Positions 8,211 to 16,222 of a DNA stretch of 64,000 nt are shown piece by piece. The stretch lies in assembly GCA_029203105.1 (NCBI GenBank), contig CP119318.1, positions 1,068,501 through 1,132,500 of the forward strand, read 5' to 3'. The notes beneath the pieces were generated by a model. The model searched no databases and was not told where the DNA came from. It saw only the letters and a list, made by a program, of their open reading frames with translations. The position numbers were made by a program, and so were the translations under genes. This DNA is from Candidatus Kaistia colombiensis (GTDB lineage: Bacteria; Pseudomonadota; Alphaproteobacteria; Rhizobiales; Kaistiaceae). The stretch's first letter is position 1; the number at the start of each line of letters is the position of its first letter.

Positions 8211-9416
8211 ATGACCGCCGCCAAGGCCCTAAAGGACGTCACCGTCCTCGATCTGAGCCATCTCCTGCAGGGCCCCTTCGCCACCCAGCTGCTCGCCGAC
8301 ATGGGCGCGAATGTCATCAAGGTCGAGCGGCCGGGGCAGGGCGACCTGTTCCGTACGCTGACCTTCAACAACCGTTGGGTCGGCGGCACGGAAAGCCCGA
8401 ACTTCCTCGCCTGGAACCGCAACAAGCGGTCGCTGGCGCTCGACCTGAAGGCGCCGGAAGCGAAGGAAATCCTCTACAAGATCGCCGAGACGGCCGATGT
8501 CGTGGTGCAGAATTTCCGCCCCGGCGTGCTGGAGCGGCTCGGCTTCGGCTATGCCGACTTCGCCAAGGTCAATCCGCGCATCATCTATTGCTCGGGCTCC
8601 GGCTATGGCGACAGCGGCCCGTATTTGTCGCGGCCCGGCCAGGACATGCTGATCCAGGGCCTGACCGGCATCGCGGCGGCGACCGGCCGCGGCGACGGCC
8701 CGCCGGTGCCGGTCGGCTCCGGCTTTTCCGACCAGATCGGCGCCATGAACATGGTCTATGGCATCCTGTCGGCGCTCTACTGGCGCGAGCGCTCCGGCGA
8801 GGGCCAGGAGATCAAGGTCGACCTGCTCTCGGCCATGCTGGCGCATCAGGGCCAGGAAATGCTGATGGCAATGAATTTCCAGCAGGATTTCGTCAGGCCT
8901 AATTCCGGCATCGGCCATCCCGGCATGGACGCGCCCTTCGGCGTCTATCCGACCTCGGACGGCTGGGTCACGGTGGCGATGAGCCCGTTCAAGCGCTTCG
9001 TCGGCGTGCTCGGCGACGACAGCCTGCTCGCCTATGACAATCCGAAGGACCTGTTCGACAAGCGCGACGAGGTCTGGGAGAAGCTGGCGGCGCTGACCAA
9101 GGGCTGGACCACGGCCGAGCTGATGCAGGCGCTGCTCGCCGTCGATATCTGGTGCGGCGAGGTGAAGACGCATCTGCAGGCCGAGCAGGACCCGCAGGTA
9201 AAACATATCGGTGCGATCACCAGCTACGAGCATCCGACCGCCGGCACGGTCAAGGTGGTGGCGCCGGCGGTGAAGATGTCGAAGACGCCGTCCGAGATCG
9301 AGCGCCCGGCGCCGCGCATCGGCGAGCATTCGCGCGAGATTCTTGCCGAATTCGGTTTTGATGCCGACACGGTGGATGGCCTGATCGCCAGGGGCTCGGT
9401 CGCCGAGGTGAAGTAG
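8211..9416 (+). CDS. Class III CoA-transferase (CaiB/BaiF family)
   Basis: A 401-residue CoA-transferase of the formyl-CoA/carnitine-CoA type. Family features include LDLSHLLQGPFATQLLADMGA with VIKVERPG, then NKRSLALDLK, VVVQNFRPGVLERLG, and the region of the catalytic aspartate VGSGFSDQIG (Asp174). It moves CoA between carboxylic acids, which would activate an acid made upstream in the operon, for example the sugar acid released by the lactonase. It is the last gene before a convergent boundary marked by a composite palindrome. A different acid substrate unrelated to sugars remains possible. Confidence 0.92.
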   Translation: MTAAKALKDVTVLDLSHLLQGPFATQLLADMGANVIKVERPGQGDLFRTLTFNNRWVGGTESPNFLAWNRNKRSLALDLKAPEAKEILYKIAETADVVVQNFRPGVLERLGFGYADFAKVNPRIIYCSGSGYGDSGPYLSRPGQDMLIQGLTGIAAATGRGDGPPVPVGSGFSDQIGAMNMVYGILSALYWRERSGEGQEIKVDLLSAMLAHQGQEMLMAMNFQQDFVRPNSGIGHPGMDAPFGVYPTSDGWVTVAMSPFKRFVGVLGDDSLLAYDNPKDLFDKRDEVWEKLAALTKGWTTAELMQALLAVDIWCGEVKTHLQAEQDPQVKHIGAITSYEHPTAGTVKVVAPAVKMSKTPSEIERPAPRIGEHSREILAEFGFDADTVDGLIARGSVAEVK

Positions 9417-9442
9417 GGCTCCTCGGCAGACCTGCCTTGCTA

Positions 9443-9568
9443 TCACCTCTCCCTGAGGGAGAGGTCGACGGCCGCAGGCCGGCGGGTGAGGGTTTACAGC
9501 CTCACCGGACAAGTTCCCTAAACCCTCACCCGGCTCTTCGAGCCGACCTCCCCCTCAGGGGGAGGTGA
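9443..9568. repeat. Composite palindromic repeat, copy A (126 bp), between convergent operons
   Basis: The element starts TCACCTCTCCCT and ends in GGAGGTGA. Each half contains its own hairpin (ACCTCTCCCTGAGGGAGAGGT; ACCTCCCCCTCAGGGGGAGGT), and the halves pair through GGGTGAGGGTTTA and TAAACCCTCACCC. Bases 9443-9496 are an exact inverted copy of 57140-57193. It fills almost the whole gap between the CoA-transferase gene and the convergent permease gene, and may act as a bidirectional transcript end. No coding sequence is seen. Confidence 0.85.
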
Positions 9569-9591
9569 AGGGAGCGTGCCAGCCGATGCGC

Positions 9592-10404
9592 CTATTTCAG
9601 CGCGCCGGCGGTGAGGCCGCTGACGATCTTGCGCTGCAGCAGCATGAAGACCAGCACGATCGGCGTCACATAGATCACCGCATAGGTCATGATGCCGTTC
9701 CAGTCCGTCGTGTTCGGGCCCATGAAGTTCATCAGGCCGACCGTCGCCGTCTGCAAATTCTCCTGCGAGATCAACGAGCGCGAATAGACATATTCGCCGA
9801 AGGACTGCAGGAAGATCAGTACCGAGGTGACGAGGATGCCGTTGCGGGCGAGCGGCACGATGATGCGGAAGAAGGCGGTGACGCGCGAGGCGCCGTCGAC
9901 GCGGGCCGCTTCCTCGAGCTCCTTCGGGATCTGCATGAACGAGGTACGGCAGAGCACGATGTAGAGCGGCAGCACCTTGGCCGTCTGGGCCAGGATGACG
10001 GCGAAGCGCGGCGTCGTGATCAGGCCGACCTGGTTGAACAGCACGAAGATCGGCGTCGCCATCAGCGACGGCGGCAGCACCTGCATCATCAGGATCAGGA
10101 ACAGGACGACGTCCATCCAGACGCTGCGGACGCGCGCCAGCGCATAGGCGCAGCCGGTGCCGAAGAAGGCCGCCAGCGCCGTGGTGCCGGTGGCGACCAG
10201 GAGCGAGTTCCACAGATAGGTGTCCATCTTCTTCTCGACGAACACCTTGGCGAAGTTGAACTGCGGGTCGCTCGGCCAGAAGCGCGGCGGATAGGTGAAG
10301 GTCTCCGACGACGGCTTGAAGGCGGTCAGGTACATCCAGTAGAGCGGGAACAGGTAGATCGCCAGGAAGCAGAGCGCGATGACGAGGAGAACGTAGCGTT
10401 TCAT
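9592..10404 (-). CDS. Sugar ABC transporter permease, MalG-like (cluster 2)
   Basis: A 270-residue permease that starts at ATG 10404 behind GGAGAG; an open frame 15 codons longer has no ribosome site. It begins MKRYVLLVIALCFLAIYLFPLYWMY, has the coupling loop ELEEAARVDGAS ... IIVPLARNG, and ends IVSGLTAGALK. It is the last gene of the - strand operon running from the Gfo/Idh/MocA gene. No ATPase gene accompanies it. Confidence 0.93.
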   Translation of the reverse strand: MKRYVLLVIALCFLAIYLFPLYWMYLTAFKPSSETFTYPPRFWPSDPQFNFAKVFVEKKMDTYLWNSLLVATGTTALAAFFGTGCAYALARVRSVWMDVVLFLILMMQVLPPSLMATPIFVLFNQVGLITTPRFAVILAQTAKVLPLYIVLCRTSFMQIPKELEEAARVDGASRVTAFFRIIVPLARNGILVTSVLIFLQSFGEYVYSRSLISQENLQTATVGLMNFMGPNTTDWNGIMTYAVIYVTPIVLVFMLLQRKIVSGLTAGALK

Positions 10405-10414
10405 GGGTCTCTCC

Positions 10415-11317
10415 TCAGGCCTGATGCTCTTCGCGCGTCGAGCGCACATACAGGAAGGCGACGACGATGACGAAGCCGAGCATCAGCACCGAGACGGCGC
10501 TGCCGGTGGCGATGTCGTAGTTCTGGAACGACAGCTGCCACGACCAGTATTGCGCGACATTGGACGAGTTGGCCGGGCCGCCCTGGGTCAGCGAGGCGAA
10601 CAGGTCGAACTGCTGCAGGGTGAAGATGATGCCGAGCGAGACGACCGCGCCGAGCGTCGAGCGCATCATCGGCAGCGTCATGTGCCAGAACCGGCCCCAG
10701 GCGCCGGCGCCATCCAGCGCCGCCGCCTCGTACATGTCCTTGGGGATGCCGGCGAGGCCGACCGAGAGCAGGATCATGTTGAACGGGATGCCGAGCCAGA
10801 TATTGGCGATGACCACCGAATAGAGCGAGATCGCCGGCGTCGACAGCCAGAAGATGCGCTCGTCGACGATGCCGAGCGACATCAGCATGTAGTTGAGCAC
10901 GCCGAAATCGCCGGCGAAGATCCACTTCCAGATCGCGCCGGCGACCAGCGCCGGGATGATCCAGGCGGCCAGGAACAGGCCGCGCAGATAGCTCGCGCCG
11001 ATGAAGTCCTGCTGGAAGAACAGCGCCAGGCCGAAACCGATGCCGAGCTGGAAGACGATGCAGAGGCCGACGAACAGCGCCGTATTGCCCATGACGGACC
11101 AGAATTCCGGCGCCGCCATCAGGGTCCGGTAGTTCGCCAGCCCGACGAAGGGGCGGATCAGATCGCCGAGCGAGAACATGTCCACCTCCTGGAAGGAGAG
11201 GGCGATGTTGTAGATCAGCGGAAAGGCCGAGAAGACGAACAGATAGGCGAGGGCCAGCAGGGCCAGTGCGCCATCGAAGCCGCGACCGTCGCGTAGGCTG
11301 CGCAGAAGCGCCGACAT
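10415..11317 (-). CDS. Sugar ABC transporter permease, MalF-like (cluster 2)
   Basis: A 300-residue permease. ATG 11317 (MSALLRSLRDGRG) follows GGAGA at normal spacing; the longer open frame upstream runs across the hairpin and has no family character. The coupling loop is YEAAALDGAGAWGRFWH followed by TLPMMRS. The stop codon is ten bases before the start of the MalG-like partner. A near-perfect 27-bp palindrome (11430-11456) separates it from the binding-protein gene. Confidence 0.93.
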   Translation of the reverse strand: MSALLRSLRDGRGFDGALALLALAYLFVFSAFPLIYNIALSFQEVDMFSLGDLIRPFVGLANYRTLMAAPEFWSVMGNTALFVGLCIVFQLGIGFGLALFFQQDFIGASYLRGLFLAAWIIPALVAGAIWKWIFAGDFGVLNYMLMSLGIVDERIFWLSTPAISLYSVVIANIWLGIPFNMILLSVGLAGIPKDMYEAAALDGAGAWGRFWHMTLPMMRSTLGAVVSLGIIFTLQQFDLFASLTQGGPANSSNVAQYWSWQLSFQNYDIATGSAVSVLMLGFVIVVAFLYVRSTREEHQA

Positions 11318-11429
11318 TGGCTGTCTCCAGGGGGCGGGAGGGAGCGTGGGTTGCCACATCCGCTTGCGGACGAGGAGGGATCGGAATCGCGCCGCGCCGG
11401 AGGGGGAGACGGCGGCGGCGCGACCGGGC

Positions 11430-11456
11430 GGCATGTCGCCCCTGGGGCGACATGCC
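11430..11456 (-). other. 27-bp palindromic stem-loop between binding-protein and permease genes (cluster 2)
   Basis: GGCATGTCGCCCC and GGGGCGACATGCC form an uninterrupted 13-bp stem with a single T at the centre. It follows the binding-protein stop by 18 bases on the - strand. There is no T-run on the transcript. The position matches the hairpins at the other five binding-protein/permease junctions in the window, so a role in RNA stability or partial termination is likely. Confidence 0.8.
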
Positions 11457-11473
11457 AGGCGCTCGGGAGGCGC

Positions 11474-12697
11474 TTACTTCTTGAGGATGCCGTCGATCGT
11501 CGTCTGGGCCGAGGCCAGTGCCGTCTTGGCATCGGTCTGGTGCGTCAGCGCCTGCTGGATGGCGGTCGAGATCGCCTTCGAGATCTTGGCCCAGTCGGGC
11601 GACGGACCGCGGGCGCGGGCGTTCTTCATCGATTCCGCGAAGACGGCATACTGCGCCGGCCACTTCGGATCCTTGGCCTCGACCGGATAGGACGGCACGA
11701 AGCCGAACTCGTTCCAGACGCGCGGCATCTGCGAGTACATGTATTCGAGATACTGGAAGGCTTCCTTCGGATGCTCGGACTTGGCGAAGATCACGTTGTT
11801 GCCTTCACCCAGCGCCGAGGCGCGGTTGCCGCCGGCCTTCTCGATCGGCAGCAGCGCGACGCGGAAGTCGAACTTGGCGTCCTTCGACATGCGCGGCAGT
11901 TCCCACGGGCCGGAGATGCCCATGGCGGCGTTCTGCGCGTTGAAGGTGGCCATCGAATCGTACTGGCCGCGGATCAGCGTGTCGGGCGAGGCGAGCTTCT
12001 CGTCGAGGATCTTCTGCCACACCTCGAGCGCGCGTACGGCGCCGTCGTCGGCGATGTGATCGAAATCGGCGCCGGCCGACTGCGCCCAGGGCAGGAACTG
12101 GAAGGTGCCTTCCTCGTTCGAATTGGCCGAGAAGGCGAGACCGTAGACGTTCTTCGCCGGGTCGGTCAGCTTCTTCGCGGTCTCGTAGAGTTCCGCCCAG
12201 GTCTGCGGCGGCTTTTCCGGATCGAGGCCGGCGGCCTTGAACATGTCGGCGTTGTAGTAGAGGGCGATGGTGTTGGAGCCGCGCGGCAGGCCGTAGATCT
12301 TGCCGTCCCAGGTGACGGTCGAGAGCGGGCCGGGGAAGATCTTCGAGGTGTCGATGATCTTCGATTCGGCGATGTACGGCGTCAGGTCGAGCAGCGCGCC
12401 CTTGGCCGACAGGAACGGCGTGTTCGGATTGTCGACATAGGCGACGTCGGGCGTCGTGCCGGTGGCGACGGCGCGCATGATCTCGTTGGCCCAGTCGGCG
12501 AACTCGACGCGCTTGATGTTGATCTTGATGTCCGGATGCAGCTTGGTGAACTCATCCGCCATGACGTAATTGTAGCCGGGATCGGCCTGGCGATCGATCG
12601 TCCAGACGTTCAGCTCGACCGGCTCCGCCGAGGCGGCGGCGGTCAGCGCCAGGACGCCCGCCGCGCCCAACAGGATCTTCTTCGCAATATTCGCCAT
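11474..12697 (-). CDS. Extracellular sugar-binding protein of a CUT1 ABC transporter (cluster 2)
   Basis: A 407-residue family 1 binding protein. The start is ATG 12697 after AGGAGG; 43 further in-frame codons upstream are not needed. The signal peptide is MANIAKKILLGAAGVLALTA plus AASA, and the mature chain starts EPVELNVWTIDRQ. Typical phrases are GTTPDVAYVDN, GKIYGLPRGSNTIALYYN and NAAMGISGPWELP. The ligand is unknown, but the neighbouring oxidoreductase and isomerase suggest a cyclitol or a glycoside-derived sugar. Confidence 0.93.
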   Translation of the reverse strand: MANIAKKILLGAAGVLALTAAASAEPVELNVWTIDRQADPGYNYVMADEFTKLHPDIKINIKRVEFADWANEIMRAVATGTTPDVAYVDNPNTPFLSAKGALLDLTPYIAESKIIDTSKIFPGPLSTVTWDGKIYGLPRGSNTIALYYNADMFKAAGLDPEKPPQTWAELYETAKKLTDPAKNVYGLAFSANSNEEGTFQFLPWAQSAGADFDHIADDGAVRALEVWQKILDEKLASPDTLIRGQYDSMATFNAQNAAMGISGPWELPRMSKDAKFDFRVALLPIEKAGGNRASALGEGNNVIFAKSEHPKEAFQYLEYMYSQMPRVWNEFGFVPSYPVEAKDPKWPAQYAVFAESMKNARARGPSPDWAKISKAISTAIQQALTHQTDAKTALASAQTTIDGILKK

Positions 12698-12768
12698 CGG
12701 TTTCCTCCTTGGTGGCGATCTGTCGAATCCACGCTCCTCCTGCGTGGCGGGGCACGGCCCCGGCAGTT

Positions 12769-12788
12769 CCCGCCGGATGACCGGCGGG
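12769..12788 (-). other. Stem-loop after the sugar isomerase gene
   Basis: CCCGCCGG and CCGGCGGG pair perfectly around ATGA. It lies between the isomerase stop (12810) and the binding-protein start (12697) on the - strand, with no T-run on that strand. It may adjust the ratio of catabolic enzyme to binding protein. Confidence 0.55.
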
Positions 12789-12809
12789 GTATTTTGTCCG
12801 GCCGAAGGA

Positions 12810-13715
12810 TCAGGTCGGATTGGCAATGAAGGACAGGCCGCCGCGGGCTTCCTTCAGATGGTTCAGCGACTTGACCTGGCCGGTGATCTCGAGCTCGTTG
12901 CGATAGACCGGGTCGTGCCAGCCTTCGATATCGATGCAGCCCTTGTAGCCGGCGAGGCGCAACTCGCTGATGACGCGAGTCCAATCGCTGTCGCCAAAGC
13001 CCGGCGAGCGCATCTGCACGAAGGGATGCTTGCCGAACACGCCGCTCTCGCGGATGACGTCCCAGCGGATGGTCGCGTCCTTGCCGTGGACGTGGAAAAT
13101 CTTCGGCGCCCATTTGCGGATCTGCGGGATCGGGTCGATCAGATAGACCATCTGATGGCACGGCTCCCATTCGAGGCCGATATTGTCGTCCGGCGTTTCG
13201 TTGAAGATCAGCTCCCAGGCGTCCGGGTTGTGGGCGATGTTCCAGTCGCCGGTCGCCCAGTTGCCGTCCATGGCGCAATTCTCGAAGGCGAGGCGCACGC
13301 CCTTGTCGGCGGCGCGCTTGGCCAGCTCGCTCCAGACCTGCTTGTAGCGCGGCAGGCTCTCTTCGATCGACTTGCCGCGAATGCGGCCGGTGAAGCCGGC
13401 GATCGTCTTGGCGCCGAACAGATGCGCGTTGTCGATCAGCGTCTTCCAGCCTTCCAGAGTCTCGCGGTCGATGTCGGTGGTTTCGAGCGGATTGCCGAAC
13501 ATGCCGAGCGTATCGATCTTCACGTCGGCGTCGCCGATCGCTTCCTTCAGCTCGGCGGCGAGCTTCGGAATGTCCTTGCCGCCGATGGTTTGCCAGAAGA
13601 ACGGCTCGATCGACTCGAAGCCGAGCGGGATGATCTGGCGGACATAGGCGGCCGGATCGGGGAGGTTCCCCTTGATCATCGTGCCGATGCGGATGTCGAG
13701 AAGCGGATTGGTCAA
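12810..13715 (-). CDS. Sugar phosphate isomerase/epimerase family protein (xylose-isomerase-like TIM barrel), cluster 2
   Basis: A 301-residue TIM-barrel protein of the AP-endonuclease-2/IolE type. Probable metal ligands are Glu145 (RLAFENCAM), Glu182 or Glu184 (GLEWEPCH), His210 (IFHVHGKD) and Glu264 (CIDIEGWHD). Such proteins isomerise or epimerise sugars and inososes, or act on 3-keto sugars together with Gfo/Idh/MocA dehydrogenases. Exactly such a dehydrogenase is encoded 59 bp upstream in the same operon. The precise reaction cannot be assigned. Confidence 0.88.
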   Translation of the reverse strand: MTNPLLDIRIGTMIKGNLPDPAAYVRQIIPLGFESIEPFFWQTIGGKDIPKLAAELKEAIGDADVKIDTLGMFGNPLETTDIDRETLEGWKTLIDNAHLFGAKTIAGFTGRIRGKSIEESLPRYKQVWSELAKRAADKGVRLAFENCAMDGNWATGDWNIAHNPDAWELIFNETPDDNIGLEWEPCHQMVYLIDPIPQIRKWAPKIFHVHGKDATIRWDVIRESGVFGKHPFVQMRSPGFGDSDWTRVISELRLAGYKGCIDIEGWHDPVYRNELEITGQVKSLNHLKEARGGLSFIANPT

Positions 13716-13774
13716 GGCATCAATTCCCTGGAGCGTTTCGGCTCGCGTCGCGGAGGGCGCGAGCCAGCAAAGGT

Positions 13775-14809
13775 TCAGATGGTGATTTCGACGCGGCGTC
13801 CGGTCTCGGCGCTTTCGATCGCGCCGAAGACCATGGCGAGGCTGTTGATGTTCTGGTGGCCGACCGTTTCCGGCTCCGGCCCGCCGCGGGTGGCGGCGAT
13901 GAAGTCCTGCATGACCCCGAGGTGGCCGCCGGTCCGGTCGGACTCTGCGAGTGGAGGGATCTCGCTGGCAGCCACCTCAGAGAAGAGGCCGTCGATCGGC
14001 TTGCCGTTTTCTTGGCCAGCGATCTCGGCGCGAATGTCCTGGTGCCCGTCCCAGACGAGCGTTCCCCGGGTGCCGACGATGCGCCAGGACGATTCCCAGC
14101 TCGTCATCAGCCCGTCGGCGCACCAGCTGCCGCGGTAGTTGAAGATCACGCCATCGCCGAGTTCGAAGATCGCGGCGGCGGAAGAGCCTTGGCGGTACCA
14201 GGAGCCCTTCGGGTTCCATTCGCGGCAATAGACGGCTTCCGGCACGTTGCCCGACATGAAGCGGGCGGCGTCGAAGGTGTGGATTGCCATGTCGAGCAGC
14301 AGCACATGCTCCATCTCTTCGCGAAAGCCGCCGAAATGTGGCGCGAGGAAGAAATCGCAATGGATCGAGGTGACGTCGCCGATGGCGCCCCAGACGATGG
14401 CGTTGCGAATCCGGCGCACGCCTTCGAGATAGCGGCGGTTCTGCACGACGACATGCAGCTTGCCGGCTTCCTTGGCGCGGGCGATCAGGTCGCGCGCCTG
14501 GTCGAGCGTCTCGGCCATCGGCTTTTCGGAGAGGACATGGCAGCCGGCGGCGAGCGCCGTCGAGACGATGTGATGGCGGGCGCCGGGGATGACGACGTCG
14601 AAGACGACATCCGGCTTCGCCCTGGCGATCAGGTCTTCGATGTTGCTCGCGATGACGATGTCGCCGAGTTCGAACTCGGCCGCGCGCGCTTCGGCAGCGG
14701 CGGGATTGATGTCGGCGAGGCCGACGATCTCGAGATCGTCGATGGTCTTGGCAGCGGCGAGCCAGGCGCGGCTCATCGCCCCGCAGCCAATCAGGACGGC
14801 ACGTTGCAT
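13775..14809 (-). CDS. Gfo/Idh/MocA-family oxidoreductase (cluster 2)
   Basis: A 344-residue NAD(P)-dependent sugar dehydrogenase. The start chosen is ATG 14809 (MQRAVLIGCGAMSRAWLAA) behind GGGAGG; the longer open frame would run through the operators at 14842-14894. The Rossmann glycine motif is GCGAMS (8-13), the cofactor-contact motif is EKP (95-97) in HVLSEKPMAET, and a C-terminal beta domain follows. It is the first gene of the cluster 2 operon, divergent from the LacI regulator, and is presumably induced by the same sugar. Confidence 0.92.
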   Translation of the reverse strand: MQRAVLIGCGAMSRAWLAAAKTIDDLEIVGLADINPAAAEARAAEFELGDIVIASNIEDLIARAKPDVVFDVVIPGARHHIVSTALAAGCHVLSEKPMAETLDQARDLIARAKEAGKLHVVVQNRRYLEGVRRIRNAIVWGAIGDVTSIHCDFFLAPHFGGFREEMEHVLLLDMAIHTFDAARFMSGNVPEAVYCREWNPKGSWYRQGSSAAAIFELGDGVIFNYRGSWCADGLMTSWESSWRIVGTRGTLVWDGHQDIRAEIAGQENGKPIDGLFSEVAASEIPPLAESDRTGGHLGVMQDFIAATRGGPEPETVGHQNINSLAMVFGAIESAETGRRVEITI

Positions 14810-14841
14810 TCCGGTATTCCTCCCACGGCCCATTCCTCGAT

Positions 14842-14871
14842 CATCGCACCGCAAACGTTTACGGTGCGATG
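14842..14871. promoter_or_regulatory. LacI-family operator 1: 30-bp near-perfect palindrome
   Basis: The site is centred on AAACGTTT with extended arms CATCGCACCG and CGGTGCGATG; only one position pair breaks symmetry. The core GCAAACGTTTAC matches the usual LacI/GalR half-site arrangement with a central CG. It lies 33-62 bp upstream of the Gfo/Idh/MocA start. The LacI protein encoded at 15046 is the obvious ligand. Confidence 0.85.
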
Positions 14872-14880
14872 CAATAAGGC

Positions 14881-14894
14881 CGTAAACGTTTACG
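14881..14894. promoter_or_regulatory. LacI-family operator 2: CGTAAACGTTTACG
   Basis: A perfect 14-bp palindrome sharing the AAACGTTTAC core of operator 1. The two centres are 31 bp apart, close to three helical turns, so two regulator dimers could sit on the same face of the DNA. The pair lies in the 236-bp divergent region between the operon (start 14809) and the regulator gene (start 15046), so both could be controlled. Confidence 0.85.
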
Positions 14895-15045
14895 ATGTCA
14901 TCAAATTGAGGTACGCTTGTCAAGGCCGGCAATCTTGGCAACCCGGGGCCTGTATCGATCGAGCGGGTGCACGCGCCGGCCAAAATGATGTACGCAAGGC
15001 GTTCCGCGTGAGCGGATCGACCGGGCGAGGGGAGGAGACGCTCCG

Positions 15046-16077
15046 TTGAGCATCAAGGAACTGGCACAGCGGCTGAACGTGTCGATCGGCACGGTTTCGC
15101 GCGCCCTGAACGGTCGTGCCGACGTCAATTCGGAGACGCGAAAGCGTGTGCTGGCTGCCGCGAAGGCGATGGGCTATGTCGCCAACCAGTCCGGCCGCAG
15201 CCTGCGCCAGGGCGCGACCAATGTCATCGGCTTCACCATCGAGACCAATGTCGAGACCCGGTCGCAGGGCGACACCTTCTTCATGAGCGTGTTCGACGGC
15301 GTGCAGAAGGTGTTCGCTCGCCACAAGCTCGATCTGGTGGTGCTGCCCTGTTCGTCCGAGGACGACCCGTTCGACCATGTCCGCCGCGTGGTCTCGCGCC
15401 AGTTCGTCGACGGGCTGATCATCTCGGCCACCCAGCGCAACGATCCGCGCATCGACTTCCTGATCGAGCGCGGCATCCCGTTCGTGGCGCTCGGCCGCAG
15501 CCAGTCCGGCGGCGAGCACTCCTGGATCGACATGGATTTCGAGGGCGTCGCGGCGGGCGCGGTGGCGCGTCTGGTGGCGCGCGGCCATCGCCGCATCGCG
15601 CTTGCCAACACCGCCAGCGGCATCAATCTGAGCTACATCTTCGAGGCTTCGTACCGTCGCGCCCTCGCCAGCCACGGCATTGCCTATGATCCCGACATCG
15701 TGCTGCGTGGCGAGATCACGGAGCGCGGCGGCTACCAGATCTGCGACCGGCTGCTCGCCGTCGCCGACCGCCCCACGGCCATGCTTCTGGTCAACGAGAA
15801 TCTAGCGATTGGCATCTATCGCCGCCTGCATGAGGCGGGGCTGAGGCCGGGCGCCGACATGGCGATCATCGGCCTGCGGCAGAGCCCGCAGGCGCGCTTC
15901 CTGGCGCCAACGCTCACCTGTCACAGGATCTCCCTGCACGATGTCGGCGTCGAGCTGGCGCAGGCGCTGCTGGCCGGTATGCCCGCCTACAAGGACCAGT
16001 ATCCGCTCGGTGTCGTGCAGAAGATCTGGCCGATGGAACTGGTGCCGGGCGAGAGCGATCCGCCGCTCGGCGGCTGA
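15046..16077 (+). CDS. LacI-family transcriptional regulator (cluster 2)
   Basis: A 343-residue repressor. The start is TTG 15046 after GGGGAGGAG; it places the helix-turn-helix at the very N terminus (SIKELAQRLNVSIGTVSRAL), where the family always has it. The hinge helix follows near residues 45-55, and then a type I periplasmic-binding fold (VIGFTIETN, GDTFFMSVFDGVQK, LARGLRPGADMAIIGL-like C-terminal lobe). It is transcribed away from the cluster 2 operon, with two palindromic operators in between. A TTG start suggests low expression. Confidence 0.93.
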   Translation: MSIKELAQRLNVSIGTVSRALNGRADVNSETRKRVLAAAKAMGYVANQSGRSLRQGATNVIGFTIETNVETRSQGDTFFMSVFDGVQKVFARHKLDLVVLPCSSEDDPFDHVRRVVSRQFVDGLIISATQRNDPRIDFLIERGIPFVALGRSQSGGEHSWIDMDFEGVAAGAVARLVARGHRRIALANTASGINLSYIFEASYRRALASHGIAYDPDIVLRGEITERGGYQICDRLLAVADRPTAMLLVNENLAIGIYRRLHEAGLRPGADMAIIGLRQSPQARFLAPTLTCHRISLHDVGVELAQALLAGMPAYKDQYPLGVVQKIWPMELVPGESDPPLGG

Positions 16078-16156
16078 GGCGGGCCGAAGCCCCGGACAGC
16101 GCCGGCGCAACGCACCGGCGGCATCCTTGCCGCGACCTCTGCCGGGCAAGAATGAA

Positions 16157-16180
16157 AAAGCGCGCGAAATCGCGCGCTTT
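16157..16180. terminator. Bidirectional terminator-like hairpin between convergent genes
   Basis: AAAGCGCGCG and CGCGCGCTTT form a ten-pair stem around AAAT, with A-rich sequence on the left and CTTTCTC on the right. It lies between the LacI gene (ending 16077) and the convergent SDR gene (ending 16223). The T-run is short, so efficiency is uncertain. Confidence 0.7.
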
Positions 16181-16222
16181 CTCGATGGTCGATGTCAGGT
16201 GCCGCGCCGGCGCGGCGGCCGG

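Noticed and set aside
4531..9416. Ordinary fatty-acid beta-oxidation operon
   Set aside because: A hydratase and CoA-transferase are present but acyl-CoA dehydrogenase, thiolase and acyl-CoA ligase are absent, and the run begins with a sugar importer.
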